Source: Ichthyophthirius multifiliis
Lineage: Eukaryota; Ciliophora; Oligohymenophorea; Hymenostomatida
Assembly: GCF_000220395.1 (NCBI RefSeq)
Contig: NW_004087729.1
Coordinates: 1 to 64,000 of the forward strand
Reading direction: 5' to 3'
DNA length: 64,000 bases
The translations under genes and the position numbers were made by a program. This document shows, piece by piece, positions 44,380-56,621 of the stretch (positions within the stretch are counted from its first letter, which is position 1; every line of letters starts with the position of its first letter). A model generated the notes under the pieces. It saw only the letters and a list, made by a program, of their open reading frames with translations, was not told where the DNA came from and did not search any database.

Positions 44380-45061
44380 TTAATCGGGATAACAGTATAT
44401 GTGTAAATAAAATTAATATTGATGAACCCTATAGTATTATTCATAATAAATCACTTCAGAATTCTTTAACTTAACCTCTTAATATTAAAGAATAAAATTC
44501 AAATTAGCATTAAAATAATTCATTTTAAAATTTAACTAATAATTATGATTAGAATTAAGGCGAGAATGGTTTTTTATATATATATTTTTTATTTTAAATT
44601 ACTTTTTTATTTTTTATTAATATATGAAAAATTCTTACAAAATATTATATTAAAAGATTCTGAAATTATAAAAAAATGGTTATAAAAAATTGGATTTAAA
44701 AATTTATGTTTATATTTAGATTTTTCATAACCTTTTATGAATGAATTTAAAGATGGGTAAAACTAAATATTATAAAAAAAACATATAAAAAAAAATTAGT
44801 TTGATATTATGTAGAATTTTGGAAAAGTTAGAATAAAAAATAATTAATGGATTAAATTTAACCCCAAAAAATAAATCTTCTTGTAAAATAAATCATTTAA
44901 AATGTATTGATATATTAAAGAAACAACCTGAATTTGATTAAAAACTAATATGGGATGAAGAGAAGTTCTTTTAATGTGATACAGACTTTATTAAAAAAAT
45001 TATGTTATCAATAAAACATACATACAGAAATAAAACAAAATTTTCGAAAATTAAAAATTGA
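41484..45061 (+). CDS. multi-calponin-homology (CH) domain protein
   Basis: Three exons (to 44568, 44657-44756, 44800-45061) give about 1,148 residues if the in-frame ATG at 41484 is the start; the 5' end is uncertain, and frame is certain only from about 41586. The first exon reads in one frame for 3 kb. CH-like blocks recur: EWIKNFF near 60, SWLYEIKLLKKV...KDGILFADIINII near 405-520, KQWLKNLGF...NGTLICLLLSRIE near 645, FVNNQGLLEEFG...QGAILCFILQ near 811, and KKWLQKIGF...DGLILCRILEKLE at the C-terminus after both introns. Acidic Glu/Gln-rich and poly-Asn linkers separate them. CH domains bind actin or microtubules, so a cytoskeletal or ciliary role is likely. Confidence 0.8.
44322..44380 (+). 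repeat. (AAT)n trinucleotide repeat encoding poly-Asn
   Basis: Near-perfect AAT repeats of about 19 units inside exon 1 of the CH-domain gene. In this frame they encode an asparagine run interrupted by one Ile. Confidence 0.9.
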
Positions 45062-45157
45062 AAAAAAATAAAAAAATATGTTATATAATCAAAATAAATC
45101 TTATTATATTATATTAAAAATGTTAATTCATTTTTTTTTTAATTAAAAAAAAACCAA

Positions 45158-45162
<5 letters not shown>

Positions 45163-45209
<47 letters not shown>
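45163..45209. repeat. (AT)n microsatellite
   Basis: Perfect AT dinucleotide run of about 47 bases between the CH-domain gene and the next predicted gene. Confidence 0.9.
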
Positions 45210-45211
<2 letters not shown>

Positions 45212-45266
45212 AAATCAATAAATCAAATATATATATATAATTTTTAAAAAAAAAACAGTTATAAAT

Positions 45267-45954
45267 ATGGCTGAATTAAATTCAAGAGATAATAATTATA
45301 ATGTTTTTAGTGAAATAATATTTGAAAACGATAATAAAAATAAAATCAAATATTTAGAACTTCTAATTAATAAAAGAAAAATATAAATTTAAAATTTAAA
45401 TCCTCAATAGCCATTATCATATTATATAAATGAAGATTAAGCATTAGAATATGTTAGTAATTTTTAATTTATTAAAATGCAATTAAATATTCAAAATATA
45501 AAAATATAAATAAAAATAAAAAATAAAGATGAATAATGGGATAAATAAGAATAGGGATATAAGTAAATAAATTAATATATAACAGTATTTGATTATCAAA
45601 ATAATAATAATAAAACAGGGAAAAATATAATAAAAAAAGAGTAAATATACTATTATAATAAATATTTTTTTTTAAATTAATATATAAAATAAGGAAATAA
45701 AATTCATTTAAAATAATTTATAAGAATATAGATGAGGATATAAAAATAAATTAAAAATCTTAGTACAGATAATAAAATAAAAAATAAAATACATACGAAA
45801 ATATATCAAAAAAGTTTTGATAATTATAAATTAAAATATATTATTTATAACAAAATTTTTTTTTTATATATAAATATTATTTGTGTTATTTATATTTAAA
45901 GTGTTATAAATTAATTTAATCGAAATGTATATAAATAATATAATAAAATAATGA
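45267..45954 (+). CDS. hypothetical Lys/Ile/Asn/Gln-rich protein
   Basis: ATG at 45267 opens a frame with balanced N-terminal residues (MAELNSRDNNYNVFSEIIFENDN). It becomes Lys/Gln/Ile-rich and contains FDYQNNNNKTGKN. A GT...AG intron at 45814-45901 brings it to a TGA at 45952-45954 with exact phase, giving 199 residues. Without the intron the frame runs on into obviously noncoding DNA. No domain was recognised and no membrane segment or signal is clear. It sits 206 bases after the CH-domain gene on the same strand, and could also be a separate transcript with a different 3' structure. Confidence 0.45.
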
Positions 45955-48150
45955 CTAAAAATTTATAAACACTATATTCATAAATTTATATAAGAAAAAA
46001 ATTGTTAAAAAAAATTATATGTTATAATATATTAATTTAATTATCAATAAATTAAATATTATATATATTTTTGTATTAAATATTTAAATAAAAAAAAAAT
46101 ATTTAATATAAAATATATTTAATATTATTTATTTTTATTAAAAAAAGATAATATATAATTTTTTAATTAATATTGAAATATTATAAGAAATAAATAAAAA
46201 CAAAATTATAATATATTTTATATATTATAAAAATATTTTTTAATATAAATTTTTATCTTTAATTAATTTAAAAAAATTATTAATATATATTTTATATATT
46301 ATTTAATAATAATATAATAGAAAATAGATTTTTATAAAAAAAATATTTAAAAAAATTAATAAATAATTAAAAATTAAAATAAAATATAATTTTTTTATTT
46401 ATATTAAAATAAAAAAATATTTAATTAAATAAAAATTAATCATTTATATTTATTTAAAAATAAAAATTAATACAATAAAAACAAAAATATATAAATATAT
46501 ATAAATATTAATATTTATATATTTTCATTTATATTTCTTTATATATTTTTATATTTATAATTTTAATTTGAATTTACAATAATTTTATCATTAAAAAAAA
46601 AAATTATATATAATGATATAAAAGTATAAATAAAAAATATATATATATAATATTATTAAAATGTTTTTTAAATATTAATAAATTTTTGTTATTATATTTA
46701 TTTTTTATTCTTTTTTTTTATAAAAAAAAAAATTTCTTTTAATTTTAATAACAAAATCAAATATATAAATATATATATATATAATTATTTATATTATAAA
46801 TATGAATTATTATATAATTTTTTTATATTTTTTTATTTTAAATATATTTATATATTATTTTTTATTTAATATAAAAGTATTTAATTATTATAATTTTAGT
46901 ATAACATAAATATATTAGTTTATATCTTTTATCTATATTTTTATTAGAAGAAATATAAATGAATAAAAATATAAAGTAATATTATATATAAATATAATAA
47001 TTTTCTTCTAATTAATATATCAATTTATCTAAATAAAATAATTGAATAAATTATTAAAAATTTTTATTTAATATTATTTATTATATTATTGTATTTAATT
47101 TCTAATTTATAATATATTTATAAAATTCTTTAATAATATTATCCATATATTTATACAATTATTTTTTTTAATATTAAATAATTTTTTATTATTATTTTAT
47201 AATTTACCCTATCTTAAAAGATTCTTACTAAAATTCAATTTTACTATATTAAAATTATATTTATAACCTTATTATAAATTATATATTTCCTTAATTAATA
47301 TTGAAACTACATTTATTTAAACAAATGTTATATTTATAAACTATTTTTGTCTTTTTTTAGACTTAAAAACTGATAATTACATCAACAGATTTTTTAATAT
47401 TATATAATCTATATAAAATATAAAATAAATAATGATATAATAATAAATAAGATAATTTTTAAGCAATACTTCACAATAATTTATCATTTTTACTTAATGC
47501 ATGAAAAAATTATATTTTTTTTTAAAAAAAAACATTATATCACATAAGTATATATAAACTGTTTTTTATTAAATATTAATGTGAATCAAAAAAATTAATA
47601 TTAAAATTAACTTTTATATCTTCAACTTTTAATTAAATTACTACTTTTTACAAAAATATTAAATAAAAGATAAAATATTAAATTATTAATAAAGAATATC
47701 AAAAGCTTAACCGATTTTAATTTTAAACTAATAAATTAAAAGTAATAAAAAATAAAACTAATATAAATAATAGATTTAAAATATCTTTATTAACTTTAGA
47801 ATAAAAAAAGAAATAAATTTTATAAAATAAAAATTAAATTATAATAATATAAATAGCAAAATATATAAATTCAATTATTTTTAAATCAAAAATTCATTAA
47901 ATAATCAACTTTTAAAATAAATAAAAAAATCAATAAAACCCCGCATTAAACGGCTATAAGAAATAAATTTTTCAATATATATGTTTGAAATATAAATTTA
48001 AAACATTATTTTTTCTCCTAAAAACTTAAAAGAACTAATTTTTTAAAAATAAAATATTATTTAAAAACCAAAAATTATCTCTTTGAATTACAAAAATAAA
48101 TTAAACAAGAAAATAATCTAGTTCTTTTAAACTTAACAATAATATATAAT
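45955..48150. other. gene-poor AT-rich stretch
   Basis: About 2.2 kb of nearly pure A/T sequence with alternating TA and A/T runs, and no coding-like frame. A small GC-richer patch at about 47938-47958 is unexplained. Confidence 0.65.
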
Positions 48151-48159
48151 AATAAACTT

Positions 48160-48800
48160 AATATAAAAATAGCAATATGGAGATGAATTACATAATATAA
48201 TTAAACATATTTATTAAGTTAGCCATTGTAATATATATTTGTTTAAATAAAACTAAAATCATTACTATATGAAAGTTTAAATAAAAATAAATTATATATA
48301 TATTATAAAAAACCAAAATATAATTTATGGAAAACAAATATAATCTTAAAATTCAATTCTCCTTTTATAATTAAACCTTATTATTTCTAAACTTATTTTT
48401 TTTTAATTTTAATAATTAAATATTATTGCAGGATGTGATTTATATAATTTATTATTAGAAAAATATATATATATATATATATTTTGTTTATATTTAAATA
48501 TATTAAGTTATGAAAAATTGTCTTAAAGAAGAATTTGCAATTAAATATTTATTTAAAATACTTATAGTTATATAGTAGAGTTATTTACAAATAATATTAT
48601 ATATCATGAAATAATATTGTTTTAACAGTTTAATGGTATATTAAATTTACAGATTTCTGGTTGTCAAAAGAAAAAATTAATTTTATTTTAATTCTACATT
48701 TTTTTAGATTCTGTTGTTTATTTAGCTCCTGAAGTAATAATTTAAAAGGAAAAAAGAATAAAAAAGAATTTTAAGCTTGGGTATAAAAGATGACAAGGAA
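48160..48800 (+). pseudogene. decayed protein kinase domain
   Basis: Pieces follow the order of kinase subdomains: GDELHNIIK with VSHCNI (helix C region), CDLYNLLLEK (hinge and helix D), LSQRRICNQIFIQ (helix E), NNIIYHEIILFQQFNGILNLQISG (catalytic loop, metal loop and their strands), then DSVVYLAPEVI (APE motif). The HRD Asp position reads YHE and the DFG position reads ISG, so both key Asp residues are lost. No single frame with splice sites connects the parts, and TGA codons appear after the APE motif. A pseudogene is the simplest reading; a divergent pseudokinase with unresolved exons is less likely. Confidence 0.5.
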
Positions 48801-49264
48801 ATTAAAGAAAATTAATATTTTAAAAATTTAAATTAGATTAATAAAAGTAATTTTTTTATTTTATTAAGAATTTATTTTTTCCATAAGAATAAGAAATATG
48901 TTAATTACAAAATTAAAATAATATTAATATTAATTTAAATAAAACATTTTAAAGAAAGTATTTTTATGTATATCTGATTGGTATTATATAAATAAATAAG
49001 AGATGCTTTATTGAATATATCTTAAAATCAAATAACTTATTTTTAATTTTTTTATAATATACATTTATATACTATTTTTTATTTAATTATTTTTCAATTA
49101 AATAATATAAATTTATTAAAAAAAATATATTAATTAGAATTATAAAAAAAACATTAACAAGAAATAAATAAAATATATTTTTTTTTTAAAAAAAAATAAT
49201 ACTAAATATCTTGATTATTCAAATTTTTTAATTAAAATAAAATAAAATAATTAAAAAGTAAAAA

Positions 49265-49933
49265 ATGACAAAGTGGGAATTCGATTTAAATAAATAACAT
49301 AAGGAAGTAAATGAACCTTTTGGATATTGCAAGACAATCGGAGAAGTTTAAAAAAAAAAAAAAATGATAAAAAATATTAAATATTATATAAAATTAGATG
49401 GATTAAATATAAAATAACGAAAAAATTCAAAAGGAAATGTTAGAAAAAGTAATATAATTTAATAAAAATATGATTATATTTTTTTTTATATAAAAAAAAG
49501 AAAATACAAGCTACTGCAACTTAAGGGAAAGAATAAGTTTTGATGGCCTTATTTATGAATTATATGATAGGAAATACCTTAAATATTTTTGTTATATTTT
49601 TTACATTTTAAAATGTTTATAATCCATTGAAAAACTTATTTATGGTTGATGAAAGTAAAAATTTTTTTTTAATTAATTAAATAAAAAAAATAGCTTTTAA
49701 ATAGTATGAAGGAAAAGGAATTTAATTATTAACTTATAAAATGATGTATTGTGCAGTATGGGGAATCATTTTATCAATAGGTATGTATAAATTGTATAAT
49801 TTAGGTTTGTTCCCTCTTAGTGCGGCTGATTGGATAGATTTAGTTCCTCTTCACAATGTATATATTATAAATATATTTTTAAATTAAAACTAATAAAAAA
49901 AGTAATAATAAAGAACATATTAGTTAGGATGAA
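49265..49933 (+). CDS. EMC4: ER membrane protein complex subunit 4 (EMC4)
   Basis: Exons 49265-49345, 49398-49448, 49501-49654 and 49694 onward, with introns of 52, 52 and 39 nt and consistent phases. A last in-frame GT...AG choice after PLHN may remove another 65 nt; both versions end at TGA 49931-49933. The protein has a polar N-terminus starting MTKWEFDLN, then MALFMNYMIGNTLNIFVIFF (EMC4 MNLFMMYMAGNTISIF), VYNPLKNLF, TFKQYEG (NTFKMLEG), a second hydrophobic segment, and LGLFPLSAADWIDL (MGLLPTHASDWLAF). EMC inserts tail-anchored and multipass proteins into the ER membrane. Length near 150-170 residues fits the family. Confidence 0.93.
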
Positions 49934-50124
49934 TTGATGATAAATATTATTTAAAATATGTTATATTTTTATTTTATATTAATTTTAAAGTAATAAAAAG
50001 AAATCTCTATTTTAAAATAAGATTCTAATTATTTTATTTTTCGCTTTCACATAAAAATTAATTATATTTTTAAGCTAAATATTTTTTAAATATATAAATA
50101 TAAAAAATATATATATTTTAAGAT

Positions 50125-50129
<5 letters not shown>

Positions 50130-50179
<50 letters not shown>
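50130..50179. repeat. (AT)25 microsatellite
   Basis: Perfect AT dinucleotide run of about 50 bases in the intergenic DNA between EMC4 and the phosphatase-like gene. Confidence 0.9.
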
Positions 50180-50185
<6 letters not shown>

Positions 50186-50579
50186 TATTTTACTATTTAT
50201 TATATTATATATTGATTTTTATTTTATTTTCAAATAATTTAATGATATCTTTTTTACTTTTATATACATAGTATTTTTCTAATAAATTCATTATATTAAA
50301 TAAACATTATTTTTTAAAAAAAACTATTAATATATTTTTATCTTTAATTTATTCATATATTATTATTTTTTTTCTTTTTTTTTTAAAAAAAATAAATAAT
50401 TAATACATAATATAATTAATACATAAGAATTTTGTTTTTTAAAAATATATATATATATATATATTTTATTTGAAATCATTTAGTTATTTAAAAAAAATAA
50501 TAACAACAAAATTTTATATTTTTTTTTAGCAACGAAAAAAAAAAATATCAAGAAAATAAAATAATAAAAATAAGCATTT

Positions 50580-53218
50580 ATGATTAATTAAGAGTTTTAA
50601 AATCAATAATAAGATCAAGGATAATATTTAATAATAGGTGCAATAAAAATTAAGGACGGTTTATTTATTGGTGATGAATTTGCTGCTAAAGTATTTTTAA
50701 TAAAAAGAAAATTATATATATATGTGTAAAACATAAATTAATAAAATTAAATATAGGATTTAGAATTTTTAATAACTAATAAAGTAACCCATATAATCAA
50801 TTGTTCTGGTTTATAAATTAAAATTTATGGGAAAACGTAGGAATAAAATATTTATCTTTTTATTGGTAAGAGAATGATTAACAAGTAAAAATGAATAAAT
50901 GCAAAAAAAAAAACATAAAATTAAAAACAAAAACATATAAAAAATATATTAATACTTATATTAACAAAAAAACAAGTAATTATTTGATTAAAATGATGAA
51001 AATATAAATTAAATAATGAAATTTATTCAAGAAAGTTAAGAATAAGGAGAAAGTACATTAGTTCATTCCGTAAAAGGCTAATCTAGATCTTGTTGTTGTT
51101 TAGCTGCTTATTTTATGAAAAAGTAAAAATTTATATATAAATTTATAATTCTAAAAAAAATAAAAAATTTCGATATTAATATTTATAATATAATTTTATT
51201 ATATAATTAATAAAAAAAAGATTCAAATGGACTTTATATAAAACACTCGAGTTCCTAAATACAAGAAGACCTGATTTAGAAATAAGAGCAAGTTTTTTCC
51301 ACTAACTAACCACTTTAGAATAAAAACTTACAAAATAATTAAATGGATTAAAAAACTCTTCTTGGGATTAAGTAAACGATTTATAAAGTGAAGAGCTTTT
51401 AATTAGAAATACTTTTATGAATGCTAAAAACGGACCTATAGCGGATATTTTTTGCAACCCTTAGGCTAATTATTTAGCTTAAAACAAATAAATAGTAAGC
51501 AAGATTAAATGGCAAGATGATAATAATTAATATTAGTAAAAGTTGGGAATAGAAAATTAAAAAAAAATACAAAATCATGTTTAAAAGGCTCCCTTCTTAA
51601 GTAAGTACTTATAGATAATACTTTAACTAAAATAAAAAGCAATAAAAATTTAAAAAAAGAAGAAAATAATGATATACTAAAATACAATGTCATGAGTAAT
51701 AAAAATAACTTAAATTCTACAAATACAAATATTAATAATTAAATTCAAAAAAATACTAAACATTATTCCTATTTATAATCTTCAAATAATTAAAACTTAT
51801 AAATAAATGAACAAAAAAATATGAATAATAATTAAAATACAAATAATAATTTAAATTAAGAAAATTTAAAATAAAGAAGTTATACAACTTCCGTTTTAAA
51901 TAACTCAAATAATAATCCAATTTAAAATATTAATAGTAATATTTAAATCCCTTAAAATAATAATGCAATAAAAAATCAAATCATAAATAATAATAATGTG
52001 TAAATTAATAATGAAAAGAATAAATAAATTAAAACTAATTTGCCTATATCTAATAGTCCAATTAATCCTAAAAGTAATCTTTTAAATAATAACGAAAATA
52101 ATAATAATTATTATAATTAAAATGTTTATAAAATTAATCAGGATTAAGTAAAAAATGAAATAGATGAAAATTAAGAAAACAATAATAACCAGCAAAAAAG
52201 ACCTTAAAGTGCATCGAATAATTAAAAAGACTTAAAATAAAACTTAAGGCCAAATATTCCTTAGTAAAATAATTAATTGCTATAAAAGAATTAAAATATT
52301 AATAACGAAGTATTCCAAAATTTTTAAATAACTAATTTTTAATTAATTTTTATTTTTTTTAAAAAAATAAGATTAAAAATTAATAAAGTATTATTAAAAA
52401 AAATATTATTAATAATGGAAATATAAGTCATTTAACAAATCCTTATAAACCTTATTAAAGAGGAGAATCACCTTCAATTAAATAAAAGGAAAAAAGTAAA
52501 ATATATATGATATATATATATAAATATAAGATAAATTTTTAATTTTTAAATCCTTTTGTAAGTGTAGAAACAGCTATAGTAGCAAAAGTAGCAACAACAA
52601 CAACAATAGCAATATTTACAATAAAAAAGAAATGTATAATAAACTAATTAACAGAATTTTAGTAATACACTAAACGGTTCTAACAATAATATGAAATAAG
52701 TTTTAAATAATATTCAGGATGAAAATTAAAATAATAACGTAATAAAAATATTTAAATAAATACATATTCATAAATATATATATAGTTTAAACAGTAATAA
52801 TCTTCAAAACAAATAAATGCAAATGTAAAAGAATAAATGAATCAAATAAATTAAATAAGTAATAATTTAATGAAAACATTGATACATTTCTAACCATAAT
52901 CTACAATTAATTATTAAAAAAATTAAAACAACTAATCATTAAAGAATAATAATTCAGGTTTAATCAAATAAAATAACGGTCCTATAAGGGCTACAAGTAA
53001 TGCTTTAAAAAATAATTTTATAAATGATAATTAAAAATAATAAATGCAAAATACAAAAGATAAACCGTAAATTTCATTATATGAATAATAATGTAAACAA
53101 TAAGATCCATAAAAATCTAATTCTCCAATTATAAGGGAAAATAAAGATATAAATAAAAATTAAATAAATTAAAAAGTAAATAGTATATAAATTACATAAT
53201 AATAAAAATTACAAATAT

Positions 53219-53276
<58 letters not shown>

Positions 53277-53619
53277 TAATTAATAATAAAATTTTCAATA
53301 ATCATATTAATCTTAATAATAATAGTTATTATTATATTAATAAAATTAATTGTAATAATAAAACTCATAAAATTATAATTATAATTAATTTAGAAATAAT
53401 TCACCTGGGGGATAAATGAGTTTAAATAATAGTTATAATAATAATAATTTAATTTATCAAAATCTTAATAATAATAATATTAAAAATAATAAAAATATTA
53501 ATAATAATAATGCTACTAATAATAATATTTATAATAATTTACTATTTAATAAAAATAATAATACAAATAGTTTAAATCAATATAATTATTAAAACTACAC
53601 AAAATAAAAATGGAAATGA
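50580..53619 (+). CDS. dual-specificity phosphatase-like protein, catalytically dead, with long Asn/Gln-rich tail
   Basis: Introns at 50691-50756, 50885-50976 and 51123-51220 assemble a DUSP domain: DGLFIGDEFAAKDLEFLITNK, VTHIINCSG, WENVGIKYLSFYWQEND, then VHSVKGQSRSCCCLAAYFM at 51061-51120, and KTLEFLNTRRPDLEIRASF. In the active-site motif HCxxGxSR the nucleophile Cys is Ser (TCC at 51067-51069), so hydrolysis is not expected; a substrate-binding or STYX-like role is inferred. One base is missing in the A run at 50820-50823. A second frame problem near 51600 can be solved by a 14-nt intron or another lost A. After residue about 300 the protein is an Asn/Gln-rich tail with at least three more AT-rich introns (around 52310-52380, 52500-52565, 52740-52790), ending at TGA 53617-53619. 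Confidence 0.8.
51601..51614 (+). other. possible 14-nt intron
   Basis: The sequence GTAAGTACTTATAG has consensus-like GTAAGT and TAG ends. Its removal joins ...PFL to NNTLTKIK in the frame needed by both flanking coding stretches. The alternative is one missing A in the A9 run at 51558-51566, which also restores frame through a different peptide between the two points. Confidence 0.35.
53219..53275 (+). repeat. (TAA)n repeat encoding poly-Gln
   Basis: About 17 perfect TAA units within the phosphatase-like gene. In the gene's frame every unit is a reassigned TAA codon, so the tract encodes glutamine. Confidence 0.85.
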
Positions 53620-55080
53620 TAAAATATAAATATACATAAATAAGATATTATATTAAATTTTTATATATATATATAAAAAATGTATATTTTTTGTCTTCTA
53701 TATAAATATTTTTTTTATTATTAATATATTAAAGTTTTATTTTTAGTTTTTATATATATTAATAATATTTATAAATTTTTTGTATTAGCATTTTATATTA
53801 TATAGTTTATTTTTTATTTTTAAATTCTAAAAACATATTTATAATAATATTTTTTTAGAATATATATTTTTTTTTCATTGACGTTAATTTATTTTTTTAA
53901 TTTAAATTTTTATATCAAATTACATTAATTTATATCTTTTATTTATATTTAAAAGTGCATTCTATATATTTTATTTTTAGTTTAATATCATAAATTTATT
54001 TAATTTGGAATTGCTTTTTTATAAAGATTATTAATAAATTAAATAAAAATTATAATAAAACATATAGTTCATTAATATATTAATTATTTTTATTATTTAC
54101 AACATTAATATTTTGTATTTAATTTGTTTATAATAATTATTAATTCAATATTTTATTGCTCATTTTTTGATTCACACCCATTATTATATTTATTTTTATA
54201 AATTGATGTTTTAAAGATTTTTTATATATTTATATTTTATGTTATATAATTATTTTCTAGAAAAACCTTTTTTTAATTTCCATTTTTTCCAAATAAAATT
54301 AAAGATTAGTTTTAGTATTTTTTATGAAATTATTATAAGTTCATCGTTCATATTGATTTTTTATTTGATTATTTAATTTTTTTAAAAAATATAATAAAAA
54401 AATAATAATGGTCACATTTTTTTTAAAAAAATACAATAAAAATAAATAATAAAAATTAACAACTAATTTAAATTTATATGAATTTTATATTTAATTCAGA
54501 ATTATTTATTTGGTTATCCTAATTATTTTAATTTTTCTTATTAAAATATTTATTAATTTTAAGCAATTTTATTATTCAGATTTTATTAAATATTTTTAAT
54601 AATTTTTGCTTTTTTAAACAACATATATCTCTATTTATAATTTTTAATAAAATACTTTTGTTGAAAACTAATTATCTTCCTATATTCGACATTATCTTTT
54701 ATTAAGTTTTAACTATACAATTTATATAATTTATAATTTATAATTTTTAATTAATATAAAATATTTAATTTTTAAAATTCAGAATAGCAATTTAATTTTA
54801 ACTTTAAAAATTATTAAACATTTATTTTAATATTTAATAGAAAATATATTTTAATTTAATTAAAATTTACTATAAAAAATAAATATAATAAAAATATACA
54901 AATAACAATTTTTTATTATAATATAATACAAAATAAATTATTATAATAATTTTAAAATATTTGAATTATTTGTAATATTTTTTAAAAAAATATTATATTT
55001 TAATGATTAAAAAATCAAATAATTAATTAATTTTATATACTTTTAAAATAATATAAAAATATGATTATATCTAATGAATA
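53620..55080. other. intergenic, nothing recognised
   Basis: About 1.4 kb of T-rich then A/T-rich DNA with several T(n)A(n) tracts. No coding-like frame on either strand. Confidence 0.6.
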
Positions 55081-55083
55081 TTA

Positions 55084-56353
55084 GTAAATTCTTATAAACC
55101 AAGTAATTTTAAAGTAAATATAACTTTCATTAACATTAAGAACTTAGATAAAGGAATTATTTAAATAAGAAAACTTTTCAAAAAATAATTATTTAATAAA
55201 TAAAATTAATAATTTATAAAAACTAACAATTCCAATCGAACACTAAAAAGTGAAAGAAGTCTTAATTAAGATTTAACACTTGAATAATTTTAAAATGTAT
55301 TTTTTTTTTAATTATATTATTTAATTTTAAAAAAAAAAATCAAAAAATTAAGATTTTAAATTCTTAAGAATTAAAAAATTATATAATATATGAACCTGTG
55401 GATAAAACAGTAGTCCCTATAAGGAAAAATTTAAGAAACGTATTATATTTTGTATAAATATGTGATTATAATATAGATAATCTCTTTAATTAAATTAAAA
55501 ATAAAATAAATGAATTCTAAATATAGGCTGTATTTTTTTTTTTAGAATATTTAAAAAAATATAATTATTTTTAATTTTAAAGGATAAAATTAATGCAAAT
55601 AAATAAATAATAGTTATAATAAAAAAAAAGTATAAGTAGAATAAGAATAAGATACAATTAAACTTTTTTTTCTTTTTTTAGATAAAAAATAAATTTATTT
55701 ATTTATAAAAAAAAAAATATTATAAAAAAAAGGAGGAAGAAATAAATTGTTATATTGAACAAGAAAGATTAATTCAAAAAATGCAAATATATATATAAAT
55801 AAAAATACAAATATTTATAATAAAAATAAAAATTAAATATGTATAATAATAATTATAATAATTATATTAATAATTATAATAAAAATAATAAAATAATAAT
55901 AATATTAAAAATAATAATAATAATAATTATAATAATAATGATAATAATATAAAATTTTATAAACAATATACATAATTCAATAATTTTCTAATACCAAAAT
56001 CACTAAATAAATTATAAGAAAATTAATAGTTTAACTTATAATATTAAAATTAGTAATAATTATAATTTTACTAAATAATTTAAATGCAATAATTATTATA
56101 TTAACAGTAATATTTTTAAAACATGTAATAAATAAACTATTCATAATTTTAAATAAATTAGAATTTTTAACAGCAAAAATATAAGAGGCCTTAAAAAAAT
56201 CAATTACACCAGATTTAATAATAATTTAATAGACCTTAAATAAATTAAAAATATTATAACAAAAAATAAAAATATTATAATAAAAATAACTAATATATTA
56301 AAAGATAATAAGCATAAATAAATGAACAAGAAAATTTTCCCGATATAAATTGA
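55084..56353 (+). CDS. hypothetical Gln/Asn-rich coiled-coil protein
   Basis: The clearest part is two exons joined at about 55298/55350: an N-terminal stretch with FKVNITFINIKNLDKGIIQIRKLFKK and SERSLNQDLTLEQFQN, then ILNSQELKNYIIYEPVDKTVVPIRKNLRNVLYFVQICDYNIDNLFNQI. After AT-rich probable introns, a segment EEEINCYIEQERLIQKM near 55740 and a Gln/Asn/Tyr-rich C-terminus ending ENFPDIN with TGA at 56351-56353 follow. The start is unresolved: the frame is closed upstream by a TGA near 55080, so either a first exon lies further left or one base is lost. Not recognised as any family. Coiled-coil character is inferred from heptad-like Leu/Ile spacing. Confidence 0.45.
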
Positions 56354-56621
56354 GAAAAACTTAAAAATATATATAGTAAATAGGAATATATATTTATAAA
56401 AAAGAGTATAATATATATATATATATATATATATTTTTATTTTATATTTTCAATAATAAGTTTTTTAAAAATAAAATACGAAAATTTTCAAAACTAAAAT
56501 ATTAAATAAAAATATATAATAAAAAAAATATATATACATTATTAAAAATACATTAAATTAAAACCATATATATATACCTAATATATAATTCATAAAATAA
56601 TAAAAACGTTAAAAAATAAAA

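Noticed and set aside
50808-50841. A 32-nt GT...AG intron that would also fix the phosphatase-like frame
   Set aside because: It would remove WENVG-type sequence that matches the conserved block of the family, so a lost A in the preceding A run is a better explanation.
55050-55300. ATG at 55062 opening a long Ile/Leu/Lys/Gln frame
   Set aside because: A different frame over the same bases joins in correct phase to the clearly coding exon after the intron, so this ATG frame is probably a shadow.
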